Shown here in pieces: positions 47,812 through 57,364 of a stretch of 64,000 bases of DNA. The stretch lies in assembly GCA_019930625.1 (NCBI GenBank), contig CP082844.1:2356001-2420000 (forward strand). The letters run 5' to 3'. Origin of the DNA: Nocardia asteroides. GTDB taxonomy: Bacteria > Actinomycetota > Actinomycetes > Mycobacteriales > Mycobacteriaceae. Below the pieces are notes generated by a model. That model had not been told where the DNA came from. It ran no database searches and worked only from the letters and a program-made list of their open reading frames with translations. Each line of letters starts with the position of its first letter. Within the stretch, counting starts at the first letter, position 1. Both the position numbers and the translations under genes were made by a program.

Positions 47812-49131
47812 ATGACTACTGCCCTCGACAACGCCTGTGCCGCACTCGCCCAGGTCTCCGGTGACCAACTGCGCGTGCCGTTGGTGCAAGGCGGAACGGC
47901 GACCTACGCCAACTTCGACTACGCGGCGAGTGCGCCCGCTTTGACGCAGGTCAGCGAGCGTGTGCAGCAGCTGCTTCCGTTCTACGCGAGCGTGCACCGC
48001 GGTGCGGGCTACGCCTCCCGGATCTCCACCGAGTGCTACGAGGCCGCTCGCGGGTCGGTCTGCCGGTTCCTCGACACCGCCGACGACCAGGTGGTCGTCT
48101 TCACCCGCAACACCACGGACTCGCTCAACCTGCTCGCGTCCTGTGTCCCCGGCGACACGGTGGTGCTCGACATCGAGCACCACGCCAACCTCCTGCCGTG
48201 GACCAGGAATGGAAGGCGCGTCGTGCAGGCGGCGGGCACGGTCGAGGAGACGATCGGCAAGCTGGTCGCCGAACTGTGCAGCAGGCCCGCGGCTTTGCTC
48301 GCGGTGACCGGCGCCTCGAACGTGACCGGTGAGGTGCTTCCGCTGGAGCGTCTGGCCACCATCGCCCACCAGTGCGGCGCCCGCATCCTGGTGGACGCGG
48401 CGCAGTTGGCGCCACATCGGCGGATCAGCCTGCGCGACACCGGCATCGACTATCTGGCGTTCTCCGGACACAAGCTGTACGCGCCGTTCGGTGCGGGTGT
48501 GCTGGTGGGCAAGCGGGATTGGCTCGACGCGGCCCAGCCGTACCTGGCCGGTGGTGGGGCGGTGCGCGAGGTGCGTACCGACGGGGCCGAGTGGGCGCCT
48601 GCTCCGCAGCGGCACGAAGCCGGTTCGCCGAACGTGCTCGGCGCCGCCGCGCTGGCCGCCGCCTGTGACACGCTCGGTGCCATCGACGCCGAAACCCTTG
48701 CCGCGCACGAGCATCGGCTCGCCGATCGCCTCCGCGACGGCTTGGCCGCGATCCCCGGCGTCCAGCTGTTGCGCATCTGGACCGACAGTCCCGACTCCGT
48801 CGGCATCGTCGCCTTCACACTCGCCGACTTCGCCCCCGGCCACGTGGCCGCCTATCTCTCCGCCGAGCACGGCATCGGCGTGCGTGACGGACGTTTCTGC
48901 GCCCATCCGCTGCTCACCCGCCTCGGGCTGGCCGGCGCCCTGCGCGCCAGCATCGGCCTCGGCACCACCTCCGCCGACGCCGACCGTCTCGTCGAGGCCG
49001 TGGACACCCTGGTGCGCACCGGCCCCACCTGGGACTACACCGTCACCAACGGCCTGTGGAATCCCACCCCCGAAACCCGCCCCTTCACCTCCACGGCTCC
49101 CGCCGGCGCTGCCCCCTGCTTGGTCGGCTGA
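47812..49131 (+). CDS. Class V PLP aminotransferase / cysteine-desulfurase-like protein
   Basis: 439 residues, fold-type I PLP enzyme of the SufS/CsdA group. YANFDYAASAPAL at the N-terminus, VFTRNTTDSLNLLA, DIEHHANLLPW (conserved His), ILVDAAQLAPH (PLP Asp), SGHKLYAPFGAG (PLP lysine K221), SPNVLGAAAL, and a cysteine in GRFCAHPLL where desulfurases have their catalytic Cys. Control by a SAM-IV riboswitch places it in sulfur metabolism. It may release sulfur from cysteine or a related thiol amino acid, or be a C-S lyase. ATG 47812; the open frame upstream runs through the riboswitch and is not coding. Confidence 0.88.
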   Translation: MTTALDNACAALAQVSGDQLRVPLVQGGTATYANFDYAASAPALTQVSERVQQLLPFYASVHRGAGYASRISTECYEAARGSVCRFLDTADDQVVVFTRNTTDSLNLLASCVPGDTVVLDIEHHANLLPWTRNGRRVVQAAGTVEETIGKLVAELCSRPAALLAVTGASNVTGEVLPLERLATIAHQCGARILVDAAQLAPHRRISLRDTGIDYLAFSGHKLYAPFGAGVLVGKRDWLDAAQPYLAGGGAVREVRTDGAEWAPAPQRHEAGSPNVLGAAALAAACDTLGAIDAETLAAHEHRLADRLRDGLAAIPGVQLLRIWTDSPDSVGIVAFTLADFAPGHVAAYLSAEHGIGVRDGRFCAHPLLTRLGLAGALRASIGLGTTSADADRLVEAVDTLVRTGPTWDYTVTNGLWNPTPETRPFTSTAPAGAAPCLVG

Positions 49132-49204
49132 GTCCGCGTACGCCCGATCAGGGCAGCGCCGCCGGATACTATCGCCGTATTCGAATCCGAGCTGAGGCGA
49201 ACTT

Positions 49205-49804
49205 ATGAGCACGCTGCCCGTCTGGGCCACCGATCCGGGGGCCCTCCTCATCACAGAGGAGGGCTACGCGGCGCTTCCCGAAGATATCCAGCGGCAGATC
49301 GAGGTGGTCGACGGCCATGTGATCATCTGCCGCAGTGGGACCTTCGAGCACAACAATGTGGCGCGGCGACTGGCCAACGCGTTGGAGCAGGCCGCCCCGG
49401 ATGAGCCGTGCACCGGGGTAGTGACCGACTTCGAAATGCATTACGTGCGCAGCCGCCCGGGAAGCCCTGGTTTCTCTTTTCGCCGCCCGGACGTGGCGTT
49501 GCACCGGTGTATCAATGGCGATCGCAAGTTGACGACGGCGGACGTACTGCTGGTGGTCGAAGTTGTCTCACCAGGGTCCGAATATACCGACACCGTCGAC
49601 AAGTGTGCCGAGTACGCGAACGAGGGAATCCCTATCTACTTGGTCGTGCACTTGGCGGCGGATCGCAAGGTCAAGATCATCCAAGAATACCGGCTCGACT
49701 GGGCCAGCCGCAGCTACCGCTTGGCGGAAACACACCAGGACGTGCTTCGGCTGACCGACCCTTTCCCCGTGGACGTCGACTTCGCCACCTTGGACGGGGC
49801 GTGA
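49205..49804 (+). CDS. Uma2-family (DUF820) putative endonuclease
   Basis: 199 residues with the PD-(D/E)xK-like core: RRPDVALH, then VVEVVSPGSEYTDTVDKCAEY and GIPIYLVVH. The catalytic Asp, Glu and Lys are in the expected order. Uma2 proteins are common, often multicopy, and of uncertain function. ATG 49205 has GAGGCGAACTT upstream. Confidence 0.85.
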   Translation: MSTLPVWATDPGALLITEEGYAALPEDIQRQIEVVDGHVIICRSGTFEHNNVARRLANALEQAAPDEPCTGVVTDFEMHYVRSRPGSPGFSFRRPDVALHRCINGDRKLTTADVLLVVEVVSPGSEYTDTVDKCAEYANEGIPIYLVVHLAADRKVKIIQEYRLDWASRSYRLAETHQDVLRLTDPFPVDVDFATLDGA

Positions 49805-49832
49805 GGTCGGGTGGCGTAGTCGGAATCTACGG

Positions 49833-50384
49833 TCAGTCGCCCAGGGCGGTGGGGCGGTAGTAGCGGCCGTTGTAGTACAGCAGTGGCGAGGCGGCGGGTT
49901 TCTCGTCGGTGTTGTCGTGGACGCGGGTGACCAAGCCGACGACGAAGGTGTGGTCGCCGATGGGGATCAACTGGTGCACGGTGGCGCGCAGCCAGATGGG
50001 GGTGCCGTGCAGAACCGGTTCGCCGGTGTCCAACGTGGTCCACAGTGCGCGGTCGGTGAAGCGCTCCTCGGCGGCGCGGGAGAACCGGTGGGCCAGGTGC
50101 TGCTGGTGTTCGCCGAGGAAATGGATGACGACGGACTCGGCGTCCAGCATGGCGGACAGGCTGGAGGAGGTGTGCGCGATGTTGAACGAGACCAGCGGCG
50201 GATCCAGCGACAGCGAGGCGAAGGAGGTCGCGGTGAAGCCGACCGGCCCCTGCGGCGAGTTCAGCGTCACGACGGTGACGCCCGCCGGATAGTGGCGCAT
50301 GGACGCGCGATACTGCTCCGCGGTGATGCCGCTCAGATCATCGGGAATCTGTAGTCCCGTCTCCGGCCGTGGTGCGTCGGTCAC
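49833..50384 (-). CDS. Flavin reductase-like FMN-binding protein
   Basis: 183 residues: the flavin-reductase split barrel with [41 protein letters not shown], and [10 protein letters not shown] ending in [10 protein letters not shown]. These supply reduced flavin to two-component monooxygenases (HsaB/HpaC type). No monooxygenase is adjacent. ATG 50384 gives a normal N-terminus. Confidence 0.88.
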   Translation of the reverse strand: MTDAPRPETGLQIPDDLSGITAEQYRASMRHYPAGVTVVTLNSPQGPVGFTATSFASLSLDPPLVSFNIAHTSSSLSAMLDAESVVIHFLGEHQQHLAHRFSRAAEERFTDRALWTTLDTGEPVLHGTPIWLRATVHQLIPIGDHTFVVGLVTRVHDNTDEKPAASPLLYYNGRYYRPTALGD

Positions 50385-50463
50385 ATGACGAAACTACGCC
50401 CGGACGCCCGAACCGCGCGGGGGTGTGTGGCCGTCGGCATGATTTCCGCGGCCCGGGCCCGAG

Positions 50464-50940
50464 TCAGTCCACGTCGATCGGAAGACCCGCGGTGATCCGC
50501 AGCAACTGTGGGAACGAGGTGCGGAAAATGGTGTTCGGGTGCCCGCCCGCGGCCCATATCTCTCGATGGGCGGCCAGCGCGTTGTCCACCCAGGTGGGAA
50601 GGTTGGTCGGGTGGCCGACCGGCGCGACGCCGCCGATGGGCTGACCGGTCACTTCGCGCACCATATCGGCGGGGGCGCGGGTCAGTGTCCCTTCCAGGCG
50701 CGCACCGGTCTTCGCCAAGTCGACCTGGTGCGCGCCCGAAACCAGTAGCAGCACCGGGTCGTCGTCGAGCAGGAATACCAGTGATTTGGTGATCGCCCCG
50801 ACATCGACGCCGAGTGCGCGCGCGGCATCCGCGGCGGTGTGCGTCGGTTCCGGCTGGGCGACGATGAGACCGTGATGGCCCCGTGAGATGAGGGTGTCCG
50901 CGACCCGGCAGGCGACCGGGGGCAATGACGACCTGCGCAT
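50464..50940 (-). CDS. YbaK/EbsC-family aminoacyl-tRNA deacylase-like protein
   Basis: 158 residues: THTAADAARALGVDVGAITKSLVFLLD contains the catalytic lysine K52, followed by VDLAKTGARL, TGQPIGGVAPVGHP and VWAAGG-type ending (EIWAAGGHPN). The family hydrolyses misacylated tRNAs in trans (e.g. Cys-tRNA-Pro, Ala-tRNA-Pro). Full length. Confidence 0.9.
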   Translation of the reverse strand: MRRSSLPPVACRVADTLISRGHHGLIVAQPEPTHTAADAARALGVDVGAITKSLVFLLDDDPVLLLVSGAHQVDLAKTGARLEGTLTRAPADMVREVTGQPIGGVAPVGHPTNLPTWVDNALAAHREIWAAGGHPNTIFRTSFPQLLRITAGLPIDVD

Positions 50941-50994
50941 CTCACCAGGGTAGAGCGATTGCGGACCGTACGCCGGGCGAGTCGCGCCGCCCGC

Positions 50995-51315
50995 TCAGTA
51001 TTCCGGGTATCCCTCGCTGGGACCGAGCATCCCGGCGATGCGTTCGCCGGTGATCCGCGCGAGTTCGGTCACGTCGCGCGAGGAGACCGCTTCGTGCGCA
51101 ACCGCTTCGAAGGCGCGGTCGACATCCCGCGGGGACAGGGCGAGCAGTTCGGCATCGGCCTTGCTCAGCAGTGCCTCGCGGTCCCGATACGGGCGAGCGT
51201 CGGCGAGTGTCGCCGCCCACGTCACGTTGCAACAGCATTCATACAGCGCGTGAACCGCGCGACCGCGGGGCATTTGGTTGAATCGGTCGAGGCCGATTCC
51301 GCGATGCATCAGCAC
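50995..51315 (-). CDS. Short OHCU-decarboxylase-like protein
   Basis: 106 residues. GLDRFNQMPRGRAVHALYECC, NVTWAATLADARPYRDREALL and ADAELLALSPRDVDRAFEAVA resemble the N-terminal half of 2-oxo-4-hydroxy-4-carboxy-5-ureidoimidazoline decarboxylase (urate degradation). The usual HPRIG motif and the C-terminal half are missing; the sequence ends GPSEGYPEY instead. Probably a truncated or repurposed relative rather than an active enzyme. GTG 51315 chosen for GGAGG five bases upstream; ATG 51309 also fits. Confidence 0.6.
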   Translation of the reverse strand: MLMHRGIGLDRFNQMPRGRAVHALYECCCNVTWAATLADARPYRDREALLSKADAELLALSPRDVDRAFEAVAHEAVSSRDVTELARITGERIAGMLGPSEGYPEY

Positions 51316-51507
51316 AGTGTCCTCCGAACCCGATGAATGAGGTTTGCTGACCTGCTCATGATCCGCTTTTCTCCGAACCGGGAACCAGTAGATCACTGCG
51401 AATTCGCACAGCCTTTACACTCGCGCGACTTCCTTTGCGAGTCGCGCACGCCGGGACGTTTCCCGGGTCGGAATACCGGCCGCGACGAGTCTCGATACGC
51501 TGTACAA

Positions 51508-52329
51508 ATGACAGATTGGCAGGCTTTCACCGTCGAAACCAAGGATCACGTCGCGCAGGTGACGCTGACCGGCCCCGGCAAGGGCAATGCGATGGGCCCC
51601 GACTTCTGGCGCGAGTTGCCGGAGGTCTTCCAAGCGCTCGACGCCGATTTCGAGGTGCGCGCGATCGTGCTGACCGGCTCGGGAAAGCATTTCTCTTACG
51701 GCCTCGACCTGCCCGCGATGAGCGGCACGTTCGGTCCGCTGCTGGCCGAACGGGCGCTGGCCGCGCCGCGCACCGACTTCCTGACCGAACTGCGCAAGAT
51801 GCAGGCCTCGGTCACGGCGGTGGCGGACTGCCGCAAGCCGGTGATCGCCGCCGTGTCCGGCTGGTGCATAGGCGGCGGGCTGGACCTGATCGCGGCGGTC
51901 GACATCCGCTATGCCAGCGCGGACGCCAAATTCAGCCTGCGAGAGGCCAAGGTCGCGATCGTCGCGGACATCGGCTCGCTGCACCGGCTGCCCGGCATCA
52001 TCGGCGAGGGACACCTGCGTGAGCTCGCCTACACCGCCAAGGACATCGACGCCGCGCGCGCGGAGAAGATCGGCCTGGTCAACGACGTCTTCCCGGACCA
52101 GGAGTCGGTGTTGGACGCCGCGCACGCCACCGCGCGCGAGATCGCCGCGAACCCGCCGCTGGTGGTGCAGGGTGTCAAAGACGTGCTGGATCAGCGGCGT
52201 AAGGACGAGGTCGCAGCGGGCCTGCGCTACGTCTCCGCGTGGAATGCCGCGTTCCTGCCCTCGGAGGACCTCACCGAGGCGATCAAGGCCGTCTTCGAGA
52301 AGCGCCCGCCCGAGTTCCGCGGTCGGTGA
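51508..52329 (+). CDS. Enoyl-CoA hydratase/isomerase (crotonase family)
   Basis: 273 residues. The oxyanion-hole segments are GKHFSYGLDLPAM and GWCIGGGLDLIAAVDIR. The later acidic region (FSLREAKVAIVADIGSLHRLP) has the Glu and Asp arrangement of dienoyl-CoA isomerase-type members rather than of simple hydratases. Probably a delta3,5-delta2,4-dienoyl-CoA isomerase in fatty-acid beta-oxidation. ATG 51508 is the first methionine before the conserved domain. Confidence 0.9.
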   Translation: MTDWQAFTVETKDHVAQVTLTGPGKGNAMGPDFWRELPEVFQALDADFEVRAIVLTGSGKHFSYGLDLPAMSGTFGPLLAERALAAPRTDFLTELRKMQASVTAVADCRKPVIAAVSGWCIGGGLDLIAAVDIRYASADAKFSLREAKVAIVADIGSLHRLPGIIGEGHLRELAYTAKDIDAARAEKIGLVNDVFPDQESVLDAAHATAREIAANPPLVVQGVKDVLDQRRKDEVAAGLRYVSAWNAAFLPSEDLTEAIKAVFEKRPPEFRGR

Positions 52330-52510
52330 TGCCCACGGCGCCCGACGGCGGGTCGGGCGCGCCGTGCACCAAGGGTGGGTAGGAAGGGTGGGCAAGGTGA
52401 TTCGCCTCAGGGTTGCCCTGCCCTCACCCTAGGGGTGGCTGTGTGCGGCGCCGAACGTCCATATCGTTTGGGACGTCAAAGATTTCGCCTCGCATTCAGG
52501 AGCACAAGAA

Positions 52511-52753
52511 ATGCGTATCAGGTCCTTCCTCGCCGCTGGTCTGCTGGCCACCGCTGCCGTCGCCGGGGTGTCGACGGCCGCTTCGGCCTCGGCCGCGCCG
52601 GTTTACCAGGACGTCGCCTACAGCGGCACCTACATCGGTACCTACGCGACCTTCGAAGCCTGCCGGGCGGACGGTATCTCGCCGAGCACCGGCGGCTACT
52701 ACTGGGAGTGCATCGAGACCTACGACGGCTGGGACCTTTACATCTCCTACTGA
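52511..52753 (+). CDS. Small secreted disulfide-type protein
   Basis: 80 residues. Signal peptide [20 protein letters not shown], cut near ASA-AP, leaves a ~50-residue mature protein rich in Tyr with two cysteines (FEACRADG and YYWECIETY), probably one disulfide. Similar small Tyr-rich secreted proteins are frequent in Nocardia and Rhodococcus; function unknown. Excellent ribosome site (CAGGAG nine bases before the ATG) and a strong terminator after it make it a single-gene unit. Confidence 0.8.
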   Translation: MRIRSFLAAGLLATAAVAGVSTAASASAAPVYQDVAYSGTYIGTYATFEACRADGISPSTGGYYWECIETYDGWDLYISY

Positions 52754-52769
52754 GCCACCTGTCACCGAG

Positions 52770-52800
52770 AAGGGGCATCCGGTATCCGGGTGTCCCTTTT
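52770..52800 (+). terminator. Rho-independent terminator after small secreted protein
   Basis: A 13-bp stem with two G-T pairs (AAGGGGCATCCGG with CCGGGTGTCCCTT, loop TAT) ending in TTTT, 17 bases after the stop. Confidence 0.8.
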
Positions 52801-52830
52801 CACCTCTCGGGCCTTCGATGCGGCCCGCAG

Positions 52831-52873
52831 AGCGAAGCGGGGAGTCCGGGCCTACCGGACTCCCCGCTTCGCT
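52831..52873. terminator. Perfect 19-bp hairpin downstream of ppa
   Basis: 52831-52849 pairs perfectly with 52855-52873 around the loop GCCTA. It lies 17 bases past the ppa stop on the minus strand and in tandem with the previous terminator, so it probably blocks read-through from both sides. Confidence 0.75.
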
Positions 52874-52889
52874 TGTGCCGTAGCGGCTT

Positions 52890-53381
52890 TCAGTGTCCGC
52901 CCTGGTCCTTCAGGCGCTGGATGGACGCCTCGACCTCGGCCTCGGCCTCGGCGCGCCCGACCCACTCCGAGCCCTTGACGTACTTGCCGGGCTCCAGGTC
53001 CTTGTAGCGCTCGAAGAAGTGCTTGATCGCGGCCAGCTCGAACTCCGGGACGTCCTTCAGATCCTGGATGTGGTCCCAGCGCGGGTCGCCCGCCGGTACG
53101 CACAGAACCTTGTCGTCGCCGCCGGCCTCGTCGGTCATCTTGTACATCGCGACCGGACGGGCCTCCACGATCACGCCGGGGAACACCGAGTCGGGCAGCA
53201 GGACCAGCGCGTCCAGCGGGTCACCGTCTTCACCGAGGGTGTTCTCGATGTAGCCGTAGTCGGCGGGATAGACCATGGACGTGTACAGGAACCGGTCGAG
53301 CCGGACCCGGCCGGTCTCGTGATCGACCTCGTACTTGTTCCGAGAACCCTTGGGAATCTCGATGGTGACGTCGAACTCCAC
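52890..53381 (-). CDS. ppa: Inorganic pyrophosphatase (family I)
   Basis: 163 residues, hydrolysing pyrophosphate with Mg2+. [41 protein letters not shown] (signature DGDPLD), [14 protein letters not shown] and [16 protein letters not shown] give all active-site residues. GTG 53381 has AAGGAG five bases upstream and matches the start of mycobacterial Ppa; an in-frame ATG six codons earlier is less likely. Corresponds to Rv3628. Confidence 0.96.
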   Translation of the reverse strand: MEFDVTIEIPKGSRNKYEVDHETGRVRLDRFLYTSMVYPADYGYIENTLGEDGDPLDALVLLPDSVFPGVIVEARPVAMYKMTDEAGGDDKVLCVPAGDPRWDHIQDLKDVPEFELAAIKHFFERYKDLEPGKYVKGSEWVGRAEAEAEVEASIQRLKDQGGH

Positions 53382-53577
53382 GCCATCTCCTTCGTGCATC
53401 GGTGCCGAGCCCGGCGACTCGGCTTCTTTTCGGCGACTGCCGACTCGGCCGCTGCGGAGTGCGCCGACTCGCCAGGTTGTTCAGGGGAACGGTTGCGCAA
53501 CGAGGATAGTGTGGTCCCCGGGGATATGGGTGCGGCAGGCGGCTGCTGCGGGAATCGGTCAGGAGAGCGGCGGCGAC

Positions 53578-55038
53578 GTGTTTGGTGGCAACGAGAACAT
53601 CGGTGGGCTGGCTGCCCGGCGGCGTCGCAACAGATGGATCTGGATCTCGGCCACGCTGGTCGTGCTGCTCGCCGTCGCCGTCGTGGCACTGCTCGCGGTG
53701 CGGCCGTGGACCGACGAGTTCCGGCACGGCGGGTTGACCATCGCCGCCCCGCCCGCTCCGGTCGAACCGTCGCCACAGGTCGGCGCGGCCCGGCCCACCG
53801 GTTCCGCACCGAGTCCGGCGGGCGTCGCGGCCGCGCTCGCGCCGGTCATCGGCAACCCGGACCTCGGCGCGTTCGCGGGCCAGGTGACCGACGCCGACAG
53901 CGCGATGGTGCTGTGGAGTGGCGATGCGAACCGCCCGATGATCCCGTCGTCCACCGCGAAGATCCTCACCACCGCGGCCGCCCTGCTCACGCTGCCCGCC
54001 GAGCATCGGGTGACCACGAAGGTGGTCGCCGGTTCCGCGCCGAACGAACTGGTGCTGGTCGGCGGCGGCGATCCGACGCTCACCGCGCAACCGGACGGCA
54101 AGGGCTACTACCCGAACGGACCGCGTCTGTCCGACCTGGTCGCCCAGATCAAGTCCGCAGGCCGCCCGGTGGACACGATCATCGTCGACACCTCCGCTTA
54201 CACCGGCCCGACCATGGCGAAGGGCTGGGACCCGATCGACATCCCCGAGGGCTCCATCGCCCCTATCGAGCCGGTGATGATCGACGGCGGCCGCTTGCAG
54301 CCCCTTGTGGAGTACTCGCCCCGCACCCCGACGCCCGCCCTGGACGCCGGACGGCGACTCGCCGCCGATCTGGGGCTCGACCCGGCGCGAGTGCGGGCGG
54401 GCGTCGCCCCCGTAGGCGCGACCGAGGTCGCTTCTGTGCAGTCGGCGCCGCTGCGCGACCGGCTGCGCGACACGATGGTCTATTCCGACAACGTGCTCGC
54501 CGAGGCGATCGGGCGGGAGATCGCCGCGGCCACCGGTGGCCCGGCTTCCTTCGACGGTGGCGTCGCCGCGGTGCGCGCGGCGCTGAGCAAGGCCGGTTTC
54601 GATCTGTCCGGCCTGGATATGCACGACAGCAGTGGGCTTTCGGTCGACGACCGGATTCCCGCGCGGTTGCTCGACCGGGTCGTGGCGACCGCGGCCAAGC
54701 CCACCGGCGCCACGGCGGTGCAACCGGCCGGTACCAAGGCCAAGCCGGAGAACGACCGGATCGCGGCCACCTTGGCGCCGATGCTCGACCACCTGCCGGT
54801 TGCGGGCGCCACGGGCTCGCTGACCAGCCGCTACGTCACCCGGGACCGGCAGGCCGCGGGCTGGGTGCGGGCCAAGACCGGAACTCTGTCGGTGTCCAGC
54901 GCGTTGGTCGGGTATGTGCTGGACGCCGATGGGCGGGTGCTGACCTTCGCTTTGATGTCGAACGATCGACCGCCGGAGGTGAGCAGGCCCGCGTTGGACG
55001 CGATCGCAGGCACGCTGCGAAACTGTGGATGCTCGTGA
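53578..55038 (+). CDS. dacB: D-alanyl-D-alanine carboxypeptidase (PBP4/DacB, S13 family)
   Basis: 486 residues from GTG 53578; GTG 53530 (adds 16 residues, GGGGA upstream) is an alternative. One N-terminal membrane anchor (IWISATLVVLLAVAVVALL) exports the enzyme to the periplasm. Penicillin-binding motifs: SxxK as S125-T-A-K128, SxN as YSDN, and KTG as AKTGTLS. It trims peptidoglycan stem peptides or acts as endopeptidase. Corresponds to Rv3627c. The next gene follows after 13 bases. Confidence 0.9.
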   Translation: MFGGNENIGGLAARRRRNRWIWISATLVVLLAVAVVALLAVRPWTDEFRHGGLTIAAPPAPVEPSPQVGAARPTGSAPSPAGVAAALAPVIGNPDLGAFAGQVTDADSAMVLWSGDANRPMIPSSTAKILTTAAALLTLPAEHRVTTKVVAGSAPNELVLVGGGDPTLTAQPDGKGYYPNGPRLSDLVAQIKSAGRPVDTIIVDTSAYTGPTMAKGWDPIDIPEGSIAPIEPVMIDGGRLQPLVEYSPRTPTPALDAGRRLAADLGLDPARVRAGVAPVGATEVASVQSAPLRDRLRDTMVYSDNVLAEAIGREIAAATGGPASFDGGVAAVRAALSKAGFDLSGLDMHDSSGLSVDDRIPARLLDRVVATAAKPTGATAVQPAGTKAKPENDRIAATLAPMLDHLPVAGATGSLTSRYVTRDRQAAGWVRAKTGTLSVSSALVGYVLDADGRVLTFALMSNDRPPEVSRPALDAIAGTLRNCGCS

Positions 55039-55051
55039 CGGGTGGTTGAGT

Positions 55052-56161
55052 ATGACCCAGCAAGGTTCCGACACAGCCGAGTCCGGCTCCGCGGGCGCGG
55101 TCGGCCGAGGCAAGGCCCGTTCGGGTCTGTCCGGCGTGGTCGATTGGCGCTTGGCCGCGAGAACTGGCTCCGCGCTGGTACCCGCGGGTCCGCGTACCTC
55201 GCGCTACTCGGCCCGGCAGGTGGTCACCGAACTCGCCGATGCCTCGGTGCGAGCCGAGGGGCCCGTGCGTGAGGTCACCGGGTTGCTGGACGACCGGCCG
55301 GTGCCCGCGGCCAGGATCGTCGACCGGCCGGGATGGATTTCCGCCGCCGCCGACTCGATGGCCCAGCTCACCGGAACCGGTGAAACGCGGGCCGAACGCA
55401 AGCTGCTGGCGGGCAAACCCGCCGGTGTGCAGGCGGGGGCGATGCTCGCCTTCCTGTCCACCGCCATCCTCGGCCAATACGACCCGTTCACGGGATCGGA
55501 CGGCACCCTGCTGCTGGTCGCGCCGAACATCGTCGCGGTCGAGCGCGCGCTCGGCGTGTCACCGAGCGACTTCCGGCTCTGGGTCTGCCTGCACGAGGTG
55601 ACCCACCGCGTGCAGTTCTCCTCCGCGCCCTGGCTCGGCGACTACATGCGCGCCAACGTCGAGGTGCTCGGCGAGGTCGGTGACGAGCCGCTCGGCGATA
55701 TGCTGTCGCGCCTGGTCGACGAGGTACGTGACCGCCGTCGCGGCACCGCCTCCGACGACCCGGCCGCACGCGGCGTGATCGGTCTGCTGCGCGCCACCCA
55801 GGCGCCGCCGCAGCGCGAGGCGCTGGACCGCCTGCTCATGCTCGGCACTCTGCTCGAGGGCCACGCCGATCACGTCATGGACGCGGTCGGCCCCGCCGTC
55901 GTCCCGTCGGTCGAGCAGATCCGCACCGCGTTCGACCAGCGGCGCAGGCGTCCGACCAACCCGGTGCAACGCATCCTGCGCGCCCTGCTCGGGGTGGACG
56001 CGAAGGTCGCGCAGTATGTGCGCGGCAAGAAGTTCGTGGACGAGGTGGTCGGCACCGTCGGGATGACGCGGTTCAACACCGTGTGGACCGATGCCGACAC
56101 GCTGCCCCGCCCCGACGAGATCGAGCATCCGCAGCGCTGGATCGAGCGCGTGCCGGCCTGA
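55052..56161 (+). CDS. DUF2342 zinc-metalloprotease-like protein
   Basis: 369 residues. VVDWRLAARTGSALVPAGP at the N-terminus, zinc motif HEVTH (181-185), later EGHADHVMDAVGP, and C-terminal QYVRGKKFVDEVVG and FNTVWTDADTLP are the hallmarks of the DUF2342/F420-biosynthesis-associated family (Rv3626c position). Peptidase activity is presumed from the fold. It sits directly behind dacB and before tilS, as in mycobacteria. Confidence 0.88.
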   Translation: MTQQGSDTAESGSAGAVGRGKARSGLSGVVDWRLAARTGSALVPAGPRTSRYSARQVVTELADASVRAEGPVREVTGLLDDRPVPAARIVDRPGWISAAADSMAQLTGTGETRAERKLLAGKPAGVQAGAMLAFLSTAILGQYDPFTGSDGTLLLVAPNIVAVERALGVSPSDFRLWVCLHEVTHRVQFSSAPWLGDYMRANVEVLGEVGDEPLGDMLSRLVDEVRDRRRGTASDDPAARGVIGLLRATQAPPQREALDRLLMLGTLLEGHADHVMDAVGPAVVPSVEQIRTAFDQRRRRPTNPVQRILRALLGVDAKVAQYVRGKKFVDEVVGTVGMTRFNTVWTDADTLPRPDEIEHPQRWIERVPA

Positions 56162-56226
56162 GCGAGCGCGCCGCCTTCGGGCCCGGCGGTGCGGCGGTGC
56201 GCGAGTCCGGTCGGTAGGCTGCGCCC

Positions 56227-57363
56227 ATGGGGCGTGCGCCGAGAGGGACACACGGGCGTTCCGGGCCGGAGGCCGGGTCATCCGGCGTCGGGCGTCCGCC
56301 TGAGCCCGGCACCGTTCTGCGCCTCCCGGAGACCGCCGCCGTGCTCGCCGTCCGCCGAGCCGTCCGGGACTGGCTGACCGGATTCGGGCCGCGAGAAACC
56401 GAGGAGCAAGCAGTCGCTGTGGCGCTGTCCGGTGGCGCGGATTCGCTGGCCCTCACGGCGGCCGCAGTGGTCGAGACGCATGCGGTCGACGCGCTGGTGG
56501 TCGATCACCGGCTGCAACCCGGTTCCGGGGCCGTCGCCGCCGAGGCGGCGGCTCAGGCGCTCGCTCTGGGCTGCCGGTCCGCGCGTGTGCTCGCGGTCCA
56601 GGTCGGCACCGAGGGCGGGGTGGAAGCCGCCGCGCGCCAAGCCCGCTACGCGGCGCTGGAATCCGCGCGCGGGGGCCTGCCGGTGCTGCTCGGGCACACG
56701 CTCGACGACCAGGCCGAAACCGTGCTGCTCGGGCTCGCGCGCGGCTCGGGTGGGCGCTCGATCCAAGGGATGGCGCCCTGTAGCGAGCCCTGGGGGCGGC
56801 CGCTGCTCGGAGTGCGCCGGGAGACCACCCGGCAAGTCTGCGCCGACCTGGGCGTGACGCCACACGAGGACCCGCACAACCTCTCGCCGGAGTTCACCAG
56901 GGTCCGGCTGCGCACCGAGGCATTGCCGCTGTTGGAGCGAATTCTCGGCGGCGGGGTCGCCCCGGCGCTCGCGCGCACGGCCGAGCAGTTGCGGGAGGAC
57001 GGCGCGGTGCTGGACGCGCTCGCCGCCGAACTGCGGCACACCGCCAGTGATGGGCAGACGCTGGTGATCGAGACCCTCGCCACTGCGCCCGCGGCCCTGC
57101 GCAAACGGGCCATTCGGTCATGGTTGCTGGCCAACGGGGCGAAAGCCCTGACCACGAAGCATTTACAGGCGGTCGACGACCTGGTGACAGCGTGGCGTGG
57201 GCAGGGCGGCGTCGCGGTCGGCGGAGGAAGGCCGGGTAGCAGGTTGGTCGCCGGGCGCGAACATGGCAGGCTGACACTGCGGCTGGGCGCGGAAGACATC
57301 GGATCGATGAAGCAGACCGAACCGGCCCAACGGGCTCACCACCACGGAAGGGACACCAGCTGA
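56227..57363 (+). CDS. tilS: tRNA(Ile)-lysidine synthase
   Basis: 378 residues. PP-loop ATPase motif SGGADS (68-73), VDHRLQPGS, and [20 protein letters not shown] identify TilS, which converts C34 of the CAU anticodon to lysidine so that tRNA-Ile2 reads AUA. The first ~35 residues are Gly/Pro/Arg-rich and precede the conserved domain. ATG 56227 lies 6 bases after TAGGCT, suggesting a leaderless transcript. hpt follows almost immediately. Confidence 0.93.
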   Translation: MGRAPRGTHGRSGPEAGSSGVGRPPEPGTVLRLPETAAVLAVRRAVRDWLTGFGPRETEEQAVAVALSGGADSLALTAAAVVETHAVDALVVDHRLQPGSGAVAAEAAAQALALGCRSARVLAVQVGTEGGVEAAARQARYAALESARGGLPVLLGHTLDDQAETVLLGLARGSGGRSIQGMAPCSEPWGRPLLGVRRETTRQVCADLGVTPHEDPHNLSPEFTRVRLRTEALPLLERILGGGVAPALARTAEQLREDGAVLDALAAELRHTASDGQTLVIETLATAPAALRKRAIRSWLLANGAKALTTKHLQAVDDLVTAWRGQGGVAVGGGRPGSRLVAGREHGRLTLRLGAEDIGSMKQTEPAQRAHHHGRDTS

Positions 57364-57364
57364 C

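Noticed and set aside
52385..52440. AGGGTTGCCCTGCCCT-like dyad resembling a DtxR/IdeR iron box
   Set aside because: Too many mismatches to the iron-box consensus and only partial symmetry.
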